A stretch of DNA of 64,000 nt from Acanthosepion lycidas (lineage: Eukaryota; Mollusca; Cephalopoda; Sepiida; Sepiidae), in assembly GCA_963932145.1 (NCBI GenBank), contig CAWVQA010000108.1, positions 124,001-188,000 of the forward strand, in the 5' to 3' direction. This document shows positions 1 through 11,407 of the stretch, piece after piece. The notes under the pieces were generated by a model, which was not told the DNA's origin, made no database searches, and worked only from the letters and a program-made list of their open reading frames with translations. Position 1 is the first letter of the stretch; each line of letters starts with the position of its first letter. The translations under genes were made by a program, and so were the position numbers.

Positions 1-207
1 AAAAACAATGAAATTATTGAAAATCGATGTGAAATCAATCAAAACTTATTGATTTTAACTAGTTTCAGAAGTTTTCACAAAGTTTTATTTAAGATTTTAT
101 GTTTTACACAACTCTTAATTACATAGCGATTTACATGCAAAATCTAGCTGTTTTGACTACTTTTTAACGCTAGTTTGTAAATATCAATAACTGTTTGAAA
201 ACATTAG
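1..207 (+). repeat. Reference monomer, C class, GATGTG subtype, 207 bp
   Basis: First copy, used here as the coordinate system. Landmarks are ATCGAT at 23-28, GATGTG at 26-31, an 8-bp inverted repeat at 32-39 and 48-55, ACTAGT at 58-63, the class-defining TTTTCACAAAGTTTTATTT at 72-90, ATGCAAAA at 135-142 and the tail CTGTTTTGACTAC at 148-160. The tail continues with TTTTTAACGCTAG and CTGTTTG. GC is about 24%. A private base change gives ACTCTTAATT at 111-120, where almost every other copy has ACTTTTAATT. This subtype (GATGTG plus the TGTTTTGAC tail) recurs throughout the window and usually precedes a G-class copy. Confidence 0.95.
32..55. other. Perfect 8-bp inverted repeat, present in nearly every monomer
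   Basis: AAATCAAT at 32-39 and its reverse complement ATTGATTT at 48-55 flank an 8-nt spacer (CAAAACTT). The same arrangement recurs once per monomer across the array, except where the right arm carries a change such as TTATTAATT. Such a dyad could bind a dimeric protein or form a small hairpin in a transcript. No function is shown by the sequence. Confidence 0.85.
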
Positions 208-251
208 AAAAACAATGAAATTATTGAAAATCGATATGAAATCAATCAAAA
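197..251 (+). other. Ladder of A-tracts at about 10-bp steps across the monomer junction
   Basis: GAAA begins at 197, 207, 217 and 226 in window coordinates and again at 238, with CAAAA at 247, giving steps of 10, 10, 9, 12 and 9 bp. The pattern continues as T-tracts through the rest of the monomer (in copy 1, at 53-56, 63-65, 72-75, 83-86, 95-98, 102-105 and 113-116). Tracts in helical phase are a known cause of intrinsic DNA curvature and of rotational nucleosome positioning. Confidence 0.75.
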
Positions 252-415
252 CTTATTAATTTTAACTAGTTTCAGAAGTTTTGACAAAGTTATATTTAAG
301 ATTTTATGTTTTACACAACTTTTAATTACATAGCGATTTACATGCAAAATCTAGCTTTTTTCACTACTTTTTCAACACTAGATTGTAAATATCAATAACT
401 GTTTGAAAACATTAG
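208..415 (+). repeat. Reference monomer, G class, GATATG subtype, 208 bp
   Basis: Second copy and reference for the alternate class. It differs from the first by GATATG instead of GATGTG, by TTTTGACAAAGTTATATTT instead of TTTTCACAAAGTTTTATTT, and in its tail (CTTTTTTCAC, then TTTTTCAACACTAGATTG). The extra C in TTTTTCAAC accounts for the 208-bp length. It also carries TTATTAATTTT, where most copies have TTATTGATTTT. The same change is seen at 9,336-9,543, 11,615-11,822 and 14,520-14,727. C and G copies alternate over most of the left half, so the basic higher-order unit is a dimer of about 415 bp. Confidence 0.93.
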
Positions 416-1867
416 AAAAACAATGAAATTATTGAAAATCGATATGAAATCAATCAAAACTTATTGATTTTAACTAGTTTCAGAATTTTTCACAAAGTTT
501 TATTTAAGATTTTATGTTTTACACAACTTTTAATTACATAGCGATTTACATGCAAAATCTAGCTGTTTTGACTACTTTTTAACGCTAGTTTGTAAATATC
601 AATAACTGTTTGAAAACATTAGAAAAACAATGAAATTATTGAAAATCGATATGAAATCAATCAAAACTTATTGATTTTAACTAGTTTCAGAAGTTTTGAC
701 AAAGTTATATTTAAGATTTTATGTTTTACACAACTTTTAATTACATAACGATTTACATGCAAAATCTAGCTGTTTTGACTACTTTTTAACGCTAGTTTGT
801 AAATATCAATAACTGTTTGAAAACATTAGAAAAACAATGAAATTATTGAAAATCGATATGAAATCAATCAAAACTTATTGATTTTAACTAGTTTCAGAAG
901 TTTTGACAAAGTTATATTTAAGATTTTATGTTTTACACAACTTTTAATTACATAGCGATTTACATGCAAAATCTAGTCTTTTTCACGACTTTTTCAACGC
1001 TAGATTGTAAATATCAATAACTCTTTGAAAACATTAGAAAAACAATGAAATTATTGAAAATCGATGTGAAATCAATCAAAACTTATTGATTTTAACTAGT
1101 TTCAGAAGTTTTCACAAAGTTTTATTTAAGATTTTATGTTTTACACAACTTTTAATTACATAGCGATTTACATGCAAAATCTAGCTGTTTTGACTACTTT
1201 TTAACGCTAGTTTGTAAATATCAATAACTGTTTGAAAACATTAGAAAAACAATGAAATTATTGAAAATCGATATGAAATCAATCAAAACTTATTGATTTT
1301 AACTAGTTTCAGAAGTTTTGACAAAGTTATATTTAAGATTTTATGTTTTACACAACTTTTAATTACATAGCGATTTACATGCAAAATCTAGCTTTTTTCA
1401 CTACTTTTTCAACACTAGATTGTAAATATCAATAACTGTTTGAAAACATTAGAAAAACAATGAAATTATTGAAAATCGATATGAAATCAATCAAAACTTA
1501 TTGATTTTAACTAGTTTCAGAAGTTTTCACAAAGTTTTATTTAAGATTTTATGTTTTACACAACTTTTAATTACGTAGCGATTTACATGCAAAATCTAGC
1601 TTTTTTCACTACTTTTTCAACGCTAGTTTGTAAATATCAATAACTGTTTGAAAACATTAGAAAAACAATGAAATTATTGAAAATCGATATGAAATCAATC
1701 AAAACTTATTGATTTTAACTAGTTTCAGAAGTTTTGACAAAGTTATATTTAAGATTTTATGTTTTACACAACTTTTAATTACATAGCGATTTACATGCAA
1801 AATCTAGCTTTTTTAACTACTTTTTAACGCTAGTTTGTTAATATCAATAACTGTTTGAAAACATTAG

Positions 1868-4151
1868 AAAAACAATGAAATTATTGAAAATCGATATGAA
1901 ATCAATCAAAACTTATTGATTTTAACTAGTTTCAGAAGTTTTCACAAAGTTTTATTTAAGGTTTTATGTTTTACACAACTTTTAATTACATAGCGATTTA
2001 CATGCAAAATCTAGCTTTTTTCACTACTTTTTCAACGCTAGTTTGTAAATATCAATAACTGTTTGAAAACATTAGAAAAACAATGAAATTATTGAAAATC
2101 GATATGAAATCAATCAAAACTTATTGATTTTAACTAGTTTCAGAAGTTTTGACAAAGTTATATTTAAGATTTTATGTTTTACACAACTTTTAATTACATA
2201 GCGATTTACATGCAAAATCTAGCTTTTTTCACTACTTTTTAACGCTAGTTTGTAAATATCAATAACTTTTTGAAAACATTAGAAAAACAATGAAATTATT
2301 GAAAATCGATGTGAAATCAATCAAAACTTATTGATTTTAACTAGTTTCAGAAGTTTTCACAAAGTTTTATTTAAGATTTTATGTTTTACACAACTTTTAA
2401 TTACATAGCGATTTACATGCAAAATCTAGCTGTTTTGACTACTTTTTAACGCTAGTTTGTAAATATCAATAACTGTTTGAAAACATTAGAAAAACAATGA
2501 AATTATTGAAAATCGATATGAAATCAATCAAAACTTATTGATTTTAACTAGTTTCAGAAGTTTTGACAAAGTTATATTTAAGATTTTATGTTTTACACAA
2601 CTTTTAATTACATAGCGATTTACATGCAAAATCTAGCTTTTTTCACTACTTTTTCAACACTAGATTGTAAATATCAATAACTCTTTGAAAACATTAGAAA
2701 AACAATGAAATTATTGAAAATCGATATGAAATCAATCAAAACTTATTGATTTTAACTAGTTTCAGAAGTTTTCACAAAGTTTTATTTAAGATTTTATGTT
2801 TTACACAACTTTTAATTATATAGCGATTTACATGCAAAATCTAGCTTTTTTCACTACTTTTTCAACGCTAGTTTGTAAATATCAATAACTGTTTGAAAAC
2901 ATTAGAAAAACAATGAAATTATTGAAAATCGATATGAAATCAATCAAAACTTATTGATTTTAACTAGTTTCAGAAGTTTTGACAAAGTTATATTTAAGAT
3001 TTTATGTTTTACACAACTTTTAATTACATAGCGATTTACATGCAAAATCTAGCTTTTTTAACTACTTTTTCAACGCTAGTTTGTAAATATCAATAACTGT
3101 TTGAAAACATTAGAAAAACAATGAAATTATTGAAAATCGATGTGAAATCAATCAAAACTTATTGATTTTAACTAGTTTCAGAAGTTTTCACAAAGTTTTA
3201 TTTAAGATTTTATGTTTTACACAACTTTTAATTACATAGCGATTTACATGCAAAATCTAGCTTTTTTCACTACTTTTTAACGCTAGTTTGTAAATATCAA
3301 TAACTGTTTGAAAACATTAGAAAAACAATGAAATTATTGAAAATCGATATGAAATCAATCAAAACTTATTGATTTTAACTAGTTTCAGAAGTTTTGACAA
3401 AGTTATATTTAAGATTTTATGTTTTACACAACTTTTAATTACATAGCGATTTACATGCAAAATCTAGCTTTTTTCACTACTTTTTCAACGCTAGATTGTA
3501 AATATCAATAACTCTTTGAAAACATTAGAAAAACAATGAAATTATTGAAAATCGATATGAAATCAATCAAAACTTATTGATTTTAACTAGTTTCAGAAGT
3601 TTTCACAAAGTTTTATTTAAGATTTTATGTTTTACACAACTTTTAATTACATAGCGATTTACATGCAAAATCTAGCTTTTTTCACTACTTTTTAACGCTA
3701 GTTTGTAAATATCAATAACTGTTTGAAAACATTAGAAAAACAATGAAATTATTGAAAATCGATGTGAAATCAATCAAAACTTATTGATTTTAACTAGTTT
3801 CAGAAGTTTTGACAAAGTTATATTTAAGATTTTATGTTTTACACAACTTTTAATTACATAGCGATTTACATGCAAAATCTAGCTTTTTTCACTACTTTTT
3901 CAACGCTAGATTGTAAATATCAATAACTCTTTGAAAACATTAGAAAAACAATGAAATTATTGAAAATCGATATGAAATCAATCAAAACTTATTGATTTTA
4001 ACTAGTTTCAGAAGTTTTCACAAAGTTTTATTTAAGGTTTTATGTTTTACACAACTTTTAATTACATAGCGATTTACATGCAAAATCTAGCTTTTTTAAC
4101 TACTTTTTCAACGCTAGTTTGTAAATATCAATAACTGTTTGAAAACATTAG
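1868..4151 (+). repeat. Eleven-monomer cassette, copy 1 (2,284 bp)
   Basis: Monomers in order: AAGGTT copy; G copy ending CTTTTTG; GATGTG with TGTTTTGAC tail; AACACTAG; TATAGCG; G with TAACTAC tail; GATGTG C; G; C; GATGTG G; AAGGTT copy. The segment 27,389-29,672 has the same eleven types in the same order and exactly the same length, about 25.5 kb away. The last copy here has a TAACTAC tail, whereas the distant one has TTCACTAC, so the two are not fully identical. Confidence 0.87.
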
Positions 4152-5189
4152 AAAAACAATGAAATTATTGAAAATCGATGTGAAATCAATCAAAACTTAT
4201 TGATTTTAACTAGTTTCAGAAGTTTTCACAAAGTTTTATTTAAGATTTTATGTTTTACACAACTTTTAATTACACAGCGATTTACATGCAAAATCTAGCT
4301 GTTTTGACTACTTTTTAACGCTAGTTTGTAAATATCAATAACTGTTTGAAAACATTAGAAAAACAATGAAATTATTGAAAATCGATATGAAATCAATCAA
4401 AACTTATTGATTTTAACTAGTTTCAGAAGTTTTGACAAAGTTATATTTAAGATTTTATGTTTTACACAACTTTTAATTACATAGCGATTTACATGCAAAA
4501 TCTAGCTTTTTTCACTACTTTTTCAACACTAGATTGTAAATATCAATAACTGTTTGAAAACATTAGAAAAACAATGAAATGATTGAAAATCGATATGAAA
4601 TCAATCAAAACTTATTGATTTTAACTAGTTTCAGAAGTTTTCACAAAGTTTTATTTAAGATTTTATGTTTTACACAACTTTTAATTACATAGCGATTTAC
4701 ATGCAAAATCTAGCTTTTTTCACTACTTTTTCAACGCTAGTTTGTAAATATCAATAACTGTTTGAAAACATTAGAAAAACAATGAAATTATTGAAAATCG
4801 ATATGAAATCAATCAAAACTTATTGATTTTAACTAGTTTCAGAAGTTTTGACAAAGTTATATTTAAGATTTTATGTTTTACACAACTTTTAATTACATAG
4901 CGATTTACATGCAAAATCTAGCTTTTTTAACTACTTTTTAACGCTAGTTTGTAAATATCAATAACTGTTTGAAAACATTAGAAAAACAATGAAATTATTG
5001 AAAATCGATGTGAAATCAATCAAAACTTATTGATTTTAACTAGTTTCAGAAGTTTTCACAAAGTTTTATTTAAGATTTTTTGTTTTACACAACTTTTAAT
5101 TACATAGCGATTTACATGCAAAATCTAGCTTTTTTCACTACTTTTTCAACGCTAGATTGTAAATATCAATAACTCTTTGAAAACATTAG
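4152..5189 (+). repeat. Partial A-family block, five monomers
   Basis: Five monomers in the order GATGTG/TGTTTTGAC tail, AACACTAG, C copy, TAACTAC tail, AAGATTTTTTG, as in 12,445-13,481 and 62,852-63,888. It is one base longer because its last copy has the CTTTTTCAACGCTAGATTG tail instead of CTTTTTAACGCTAGTTTG. Private changes are TACACAGCG near 4,276 and AAATGATTG near 4,580. Confidence 0.78.
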
Positions 5190-6849
5190 AAAAACAATGA
5201 AATTATTGAAAATCGATATGAAATCAATCAAAACTTATTGATTTTAACTAGTTTCAGAAGTTTTCACAAAGTTTTATTTAAGGTTTTATGTTTTACACAA
5301 CTTTTAATTACATAGCGATTTACATGCAAAATCTAGCTTTTTTCACTACTTTTTCAACGCTAGTTTGTAAATATCAATAACTGTTTGAAAACATTAGAAA
5401 AACAATGAAATTATTGAAAATCGATATGAAATCAATCAAAACTTATTGATTTTAACTAGTTTCAGAAGTTTTGACAAAGTTATATTTAAGATTTTATGTT
5501 TTACACAACTTTTAATTACATAGCGATTTACATGCAAAATCTAGCTTTTTTCACTACTTTTTCAACGGTAGATTGTAAATATCAATAACTCTTTGAAAAC
5601 ATTAGAAAAACAATGAAATTATTGAAAATCGATATGAAATCAATCAAAACTTATTGATTTTAACTAGTTTCAGAAGTTTTCACAAAGTTTTATTTAAGAT
5701 TTTATGTTTTACACAACTTTTAATTACATAGCGATTTACATGCAAAATCTAGCTTTTTTCACTACTTTTTAACGCTAGTTTGTAAATATCAATAACTGTT
5801 TGAAAACATTAGAAAAACAATGAAATTATTGAAAATCGATATGAAATCAATCAAAACTTATTGATTTTAACTAGTTTCAGAAGTTTTGACAAAGTTATAT
5901 TTAAGATTTTATGTTTTACACAACTTTTAATTACATAGCGATTTACATGCAAAATCTAGCTTTTTTCACTACTTTTTAACGCTAGTTTGTAAATATCAAT
6001 AACTTTTTGAAAATATTAGAAAAACAATGAAATTATTGAAAATCGATGTGAAATCAATCAAAACTTATTGATTTTAACTAGTTTCAGAAGTTTTCACAAA
6101 GTTTTATTTAAGATTTTATGTTTTACACAACTTTTAATTACATAGCGATTTACATGCAAAATCTAGCTGTTTTGACTACTTTTTAACGCTAGTTTGTAAA
6201 TATCAATAACTGTTTGAAAACATTAGAAAAACAATGAAATTATTGAAAATCGATATGAAATCAATCAAAACTTATTGATTTTAACTAGTTTCAGAAGTTT
6301 TGACAAAGTTATATTTAAGATTTTATGTTTTACACAACTTTTAATTACATAGCGATTTACATGCAAAATCTAGCTTTTTTCACTACTTTTTCAACACTAG
6401 ATTGTAAATATCAATAACTCTTTGAAAACATTAGAAAAACAATGAAATTATTGAAAATCGATATGAAATCAATCAAAACTTATTGATTTTAACTAGTTTC
6501 AGAAGTTTTCACAAAGTTTTATTTAAGATTTTATGTTTTACACAACTTTTAATTATATAGCGATTTGCATGCAAAATCTAGCTTTTTTCACTACCTTTTC
6601 AACGCTAGTTTGTAAATATCAATAACTGTTTGAAAACATTAGAAAAACAATGAAATTATTGAAAATCGATATGAAATCAATCAAAACTTATTGATTTTAA
6701 CTAGTTTCAGAAGTTTTGACAAAGTTATATTTAAGATTTTATGTTTTACACAACTTTTAATTACATAGCGATTTACATGCAAAATCTAGCTTTTTTAACT
6801 ACTTTTTAACGCTAGTTTGTAAATATCAATAACTGTTTGAAAACATTAG
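5190..6849 (+). repeat. Partial cassette relative, eight monomers
   Basis: It begins with an AAGGTT copy, then a G copy with the private CAACGGTAG and a C copy. From 5,813 it follows the cassette order: G with CTTTTTG, GATGTG/TGTTTTGAC tail, AACACTAG, TATAGCG, G with TAACTAC tail. Private changes are AAAATATTAG near 6,012 and, in the TATAGCG copy, GATTTGCATGC with CTACCTTTTC. After 6,850 two GATGTG copies follow in a row, the first of them carrying AAAAATTAG at its end. Confidence 0.78.
6564..6575. other. Perfect 12-bp palindrome created in one variant monomer
   Basis: Almost every copy reads TTTACATGCAAA here; this TATAGCG monomer has TTTGCATGCAAA, a perfect palindrome, and gains ATTTGCAT at 6,563-6,570. 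That octamer is the consensus site of POU-domain factors in animals, but one base change in a repeat is weak evidence for a site. Confidence 0.6.
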
Positions 6850-7472
6850 AAAAACAATGAAATTATTGAAAATCGATGTGAAATCAATCAAAACTTATTG
6901 ATTTTAACTAGTTTCAGAAGTTTTCACAAAGTTTTATTTAAGATTTTATGTTTTACACAACTTTTAATTACATAGCGATTTACATGCAAAATCTAGCTTT
7001 TTTCACTACTTTTTAACGCTAGTTTGTAAATATCAATAACTGTTTGAAAAAATTAGAAAAACAATGAAATTATTGAAAATCGATGTGAAATCAATCAAAA
7101 CTTATTGATTTTAACTAGTTTCAGAAGTTTTGACAAAGTTATATTTAAGATTTTATGTTTTACACAACTTTTAATTACATAGCGATTTACATGCAAAATC
7201 TAGCTTTTTTCACTACTTTTTCAACGCTAGATTGTAAATATCAATAACTCTTTGAAAACATTAGAAAAACAATGAAATTATTGAAAATCGATATGAAATC
7301 AATCAAAACTTATTGATTTTAACTAGTTTCAGAAGTTTTCACAAAGTTTTATTTAAGATTTTATGTTTTACACAACTTTTAATTACATAGCGATTTACAT
7401 GCAAAATCTAGCTTTTTTCACTACTTTTTCAACGCTAGTTTGTAAATATCAATAACTGTTTGAAAACATTAG

Positions 7473-8300
7473 AAAAACAATGAAATTATTGAAAATCGAT
7501 ATGAAATCAATCAAAACTTATTGATTTTAACTAGTTTCAGAAGTTTTGACAAAGTTATACTTAAGATTTTATGTTTTACACAACTTTTAATTACATAGCG
7601 ATTTACATGCAAAATCTAGCTTTTTTCACTACTTTTTAACGCTAGTTGTAAATATCAATAACTGTTTGAAAACATTAGAAAAACAATGAAATTATTGAAA
7701 ATCGATGTGAAATCAATCAAAACTTATTGATTTTAACTAGTTTCAGAAGTTTTCACAAAGTTTTATTTAAGATTTTATGTTTTACACAACTTTTAATTAC
7801 ATAGCGATTTACATGCAAAATCTAGGTGTTTTGACTACTTTTTAACGCTAGTTTGTAAATATCAATAACTGTTTGAAAACATTAGAAAAACAATGAAATT
7901 ATTGAAAATCGATATGAAATCAATCAAAACTTATTGATTTTAACTAGTTTCAGAAGTTTTGACAAAGTTATATTTAAGATTTTATGTTTTACACAACTTT
8001 TAATTACATAGCGATTTACATGCAAAATCTAGCTTTTTTCACTACTTTTTCAACACTAGATTGTAAATATCAATAACTGTTTGAAAACATTAGAAAAACA
8101 ATGAAATTATTGAAAATCGATATGAAATCAATCAAAACTTATTGATTTTAACTAGTTTCAGAAGTTTTCACAAAGTTTTATTTAAGATTTTATGTTTTAC
8201 ACAACTTTTAATTACATAGCGATTTACATGCAAAATCTAGCTTTTTTCACTACTTTTTAACGCTAGTTTGTAAATATCAATAACTGTTTGAAAACATTAG
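7473..8300 (+). repeat. Four-monomer block H1 with GCTAGTTGTA
   Basis: Four monomers, 828 bp: a 206-bp G copy whose tail has lost one T (GCTAGTTGTA), GATGTG with a TGTTTTGAC tail, AACACTAG, and a C copy. The same four follow at 8,923-9,750 with the same length, 1,450 bp (seven monomers) downstream. The first three recur at 11,202-11,822 with the same length as 8,923-9,543. Private changes are GTTATACTT near 7,555 and CTAGGTGTTTTG near 7,824. Confidence 0.82.
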
Positions 8301-8922
8301 AAAAACAATGAAATTATTGAAAATCGATATGAAATCAATCAAAACTTATTGATTTTAACTAGTTTCAGAAGTTTTGACAAAGTTATATTTAAGATTTTAT
8401 GTTTTACACAACTTTTAATTACATAGCGATTTACATGCAAAATCTAGCTTTTTTCACTACTTTTTCAACGCTAGATTGTAAATATCAATAACTATTTGAA
8501 AACATTAGAAAAACAATGAAATTATTGAAAATCGATATGAAATCAATCAAAACTTATTGATTTTAACTAGTTTCAGAAGTTTTCACAAAGTTTTATTTAA
8601 GATTTTATGTTTTACACAACTTTTAATTACATAGCGATTTACATGCAAAATCTAGCTTTTTCCACTACTTTTTAACGCTAGTTTGTAAATATCAATAACT
8701 CTTTGAAAACATTAGAAAAACAATGAAATTATTGAAAATCGATGTGAAATCAATCAAAACTTATTGATTTTAACTAGTTTCAGAAGTTGTCACAAAGTTT
8801 TATTTAAGATTTTATGTTTTACACAACTTTTAATTACATAGCGATTTACATGCAAAATCTAGCTGTTTTGACTACTTTTTAACGCTAGTTTGTAAATATC
8901 AATAACTGTTTGAAAACATTAG

Positions 8923-9750
8923 AAAAACAATGAAATTATTGAAAATCGATATGAAATCAATCAAAACTTATTGATTTTAACTAGTTTCAGAAGTTTTGAC
9001 AAAGTTATATTTAAGATTTTATGTTTTACACAACTTTTAATTACATAGCGATTTACATGCAAAATCTAGCTTTTTTCACTACTTTTTAACGCTAGTTGTA
9101 AATATCAATAACTGTTTGAAAACATTAGAAAAACAATGAAATTATTGAAAATCGATGTGAAATCAATCAAAACTTATTGATTTTAACTAGTTTCAGAAGT
9201 TTTCACAAAGTTTTATTTAAGATTTTATGTTTTACACAACTTTTAATTACATAGCGATTTACATGCAAAATCTAGCTGTTTTGACTACTTTTTAACGCTA
9301 GTTTGTAAATATCAATAACTGTTTGAAAACATTAGAAAAACAATGAAATTATTGAAAATCGATATGAAATCAATCAAAACTTATTAATTTTAACTAGTTT
9401 CAGAAGTTTTGACAAAGTTATATTTAAGATTTTATGTTTTACACAACTTTTAATTACATAGCGATTTACATGCAAAATCTAGCTTTTTTCACTACTTTTT
9501 CAACACTAGATTGTAAATATCAATAACTGTTTGAAAACATTAGAAAAACAATGAAATTATTGAAAATCGATATGAAATCAATCAAAACTTATTGATTTTA
9601 ACTAGTTTCAGAAGTTTTCACAAAGTTTTATTTAAGATTTTATGTTTTACACAACTTTTAATTACATAGCGATTTACATGCAAAATCTAGCTTTTTTCAC
9701 TACTTTTTAACGCTAGTTTGTAAATATCAATAACTGTTTGAAAACATTAG
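8923..9750 (+). repeat. Four-monomer block H2 with GCTAGTTGTA
   Basis: Second copy of the 828-bp block. Its third monomer has TTATTAATT, like the A blocks at 11,615 and 14,520, which 7,886 lacks. H2 is therefore closer to the segment just left of and inside A1 (11,202-11,822, 621 bp) than H1 is. The monomers between H1 and H2 (8,301-8,922) carry private changes CTATTTG near 8,492, CTTTTTCCAC near 8,656 and GAAGTTGTCAC near 8,785. Confidence 0.8.
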
Positions 9751-10371
9751 AAAAACAATGAAATTATTGAAAATCGATGTGAAATCAATCAAAACTTATT
9801 GATTTTAACTAGTTTCAGAAGTTTTGACAAAGTTATATTTAAGATTTTATGTTTTACACAACTTTTAATTACATAGCGATTTACATGCAAAATCTAGCTT
9901 TTTTCACTACTTTTTAAACGCTAGATTGTAAATATCAATAACTCTTTGAAAACATTAGAAAAACAATGAAATTATTGAAAATCGATATGAAATCAATCAA
10001 AATTTATTGATTTTAACTAGTTTCAGAAGTTTTCACAAAGTTTTATTTAAGATTTTATGTTTTACACAACTTTTAATTACATAGCGATTTACATGCAAAA
10101 TCTAGCTTTTTTCACTACTTTTTCAACGCTAGTTTGTAAATATCAATAACTGTTTGAAAACATTAGAAAAACAATGAAATTATTGAAAATCGATATGAAA
10201 TCAATCAAAACTTATTGATTTTAACTAGTTTCAGAAGTTTTGACAAAGTTATATTTAAGATTTTGTTTTACACAACTTTTAATTACATAGCGATTTACAT
10301 GCAAAATCTAGCTTTTTTCACTACTTTTTAACGCTAGTTTGTAAATATCAATAACTCTTTGAAAACATTAG
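9751..10371 (+). repeat. Three divergent monomers, one with a 2-bp deletion
   Basis: GATGTG G copy with TTTTTAAACG (near 9,913), C copy with AAAATTTATTG (near 10,001), and a 205-bp G copy in which GATTTTATGTTTT has become GATTTTGTTTT (10,258-10,269). The 2-bp loss is private to this monomer. Nothing other than satellite is present. Confidence 0.8.
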
Positions 10372-11201
10372 AAAAACAATGAAATTATTGAAAATCGATG
10401 TGAAATCAATCAAAACTTATTGATTTTAACTAGTTTCAGAAGTTTTCACAAAGTTTTATTTAAGATTTTATGTTTTACACAACTTTTAATTACATAGCGA
10501 TTTACATGCAAAATCTAGCTGTTTTGACTACTTTTTAACGCTAGTTTGTAAATATCAATAACTGTTTGAAAACATTAGAAAAACAATGAAATTATTGAAA
10601 ATCGATATGAAATCAATCAAAACTTATTGATTTTAACTAGTTTCAGAAGTTTTGACAAAGTTATATTTAAGATTTTATGTTTTACACAACTTTTATTTAC
10701 ATAGCGATTTACATGCAAAATCTAGCTTTTTTCACGACTTTTTCAACGCTAGATTGTAAATATCAATAACTCTTTGAAAACATTAGAAAAACAATGAAAT
10801 TATTGAAAATCGATATGAAATCAATCAAAACTTATTCATTTTAACTAGTTTCAGAAGTTTTCACAAAGTTTTATTTAAGATTTTATGTTTTACACAACTT
10901 TTAATTACATAGCGATTTACATGCAAAATCTAGCTTTTTTCACTACTTTTTCAACGCTAGTTTGTAAATATCAATAACTGTTTGAAAACATTAGAAAAAC
11001 AATGAAATTATTGAAAATCGATATGAAATCAATCAAAACTTATTGATTTTAACTAGTTTCAGAAATTTTGACAAAGTTATATTTAAGATTTTATGTTTTA
11101 CACAACTTTTAATTACATAGCGATTTACATGCAAAATCTAGCTTTTTTGACTACTTTTTAACGCTAGTTTGTAAATATCAATAACTGTTTGAAAACATTA
11201 G
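10372..11201 (+). repeat. Four-monomer block B1 (830 bp)
   Basis: Order: GATGTG/TGTTTTGAC tail; G copy with CTTTTATTTAC and a TTCACGACTTTTTC tail; C copy (private TTATTCATTTT near 10,837); G copy with AGAAATTTTGAC and a CTTTTTTGACTAC tail. The same four, also 830 bp, stand at 57,256-58,085, except that the distant copy has TTATTGATT and AGAAGTTTTGAC. The rare CTTTTATTTAC plus CACGAC pair makes common descent clear. Confidence 0.85.
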
Positions 11202-11407
11202 AAAAACAATGAAATTATTGAAAATCGATATGAAATCAATCAAAACTTATTGATTTTAACTAGTTTCAGAAGTTTTGACAAAGTTATATTTAAGATTTTA
11301 TGTTTTACACAACTTTTAATTACATAGCGATTTACATGCAAAATCTAGCTTTTTTCACTACTTTTTAACGCTAGTTGTAAATATCAATAACTGTTTGAAA
11401 ACATTAG

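Larger units (their letters stand above)
1..1867 (+). repeat. Higher-order block A0, nine monomers
   Basis: Nine monomers whose marker order equals that of 11,408-13,274 and 14,313-16,179. All three segments are exactly 1,867 bp. Shared rare markers are TTATTAATT (copy 2), CAGAATTTTTCAC (copy 3), CATAACG (copy 4), the TAGTCTTTTTCACG tail (copy 5), TACGTAGCG (copy 8) and TTTGTTAATATC (copy 9). Identity stops at 1,868, where this block continues with an AAGGTT copy while the other two continue with a GATGTG copy carrying AAGATTTTTTG. The left end is cut by the window. Confidence 0.9.

Noticed and set aside
135..142. Octamer (POU factor) site ATGCAAAA in every monomer
   Set aside because: It matches only seven of eight bases of ATGCAAAT, is expected by chance in AT-rich DNA, and the organism is unknown. 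Only the single variant at 6,563-6,570 gives the exact octamer.
100..200. Open reading frames of up to about 30 codons, for example from the ATG in TTTATGTTTTAC, repeated in many monomers
   Set aside because: They are short, recur only because the monomer repeats, are closed by stop codons inside each copy, and are shortened by ordinary tail variants (TTTTTAACG gives TAA). No conserved protein, ribosome-binding or codon signal is seen.
1..207. CENP-B box
   Set aside because: The box needs a TTCG...CGGG core. The consensus monomer has no CGGG, and its only CpGs lie in ATCGAT, AGCGAT and AACGCT.
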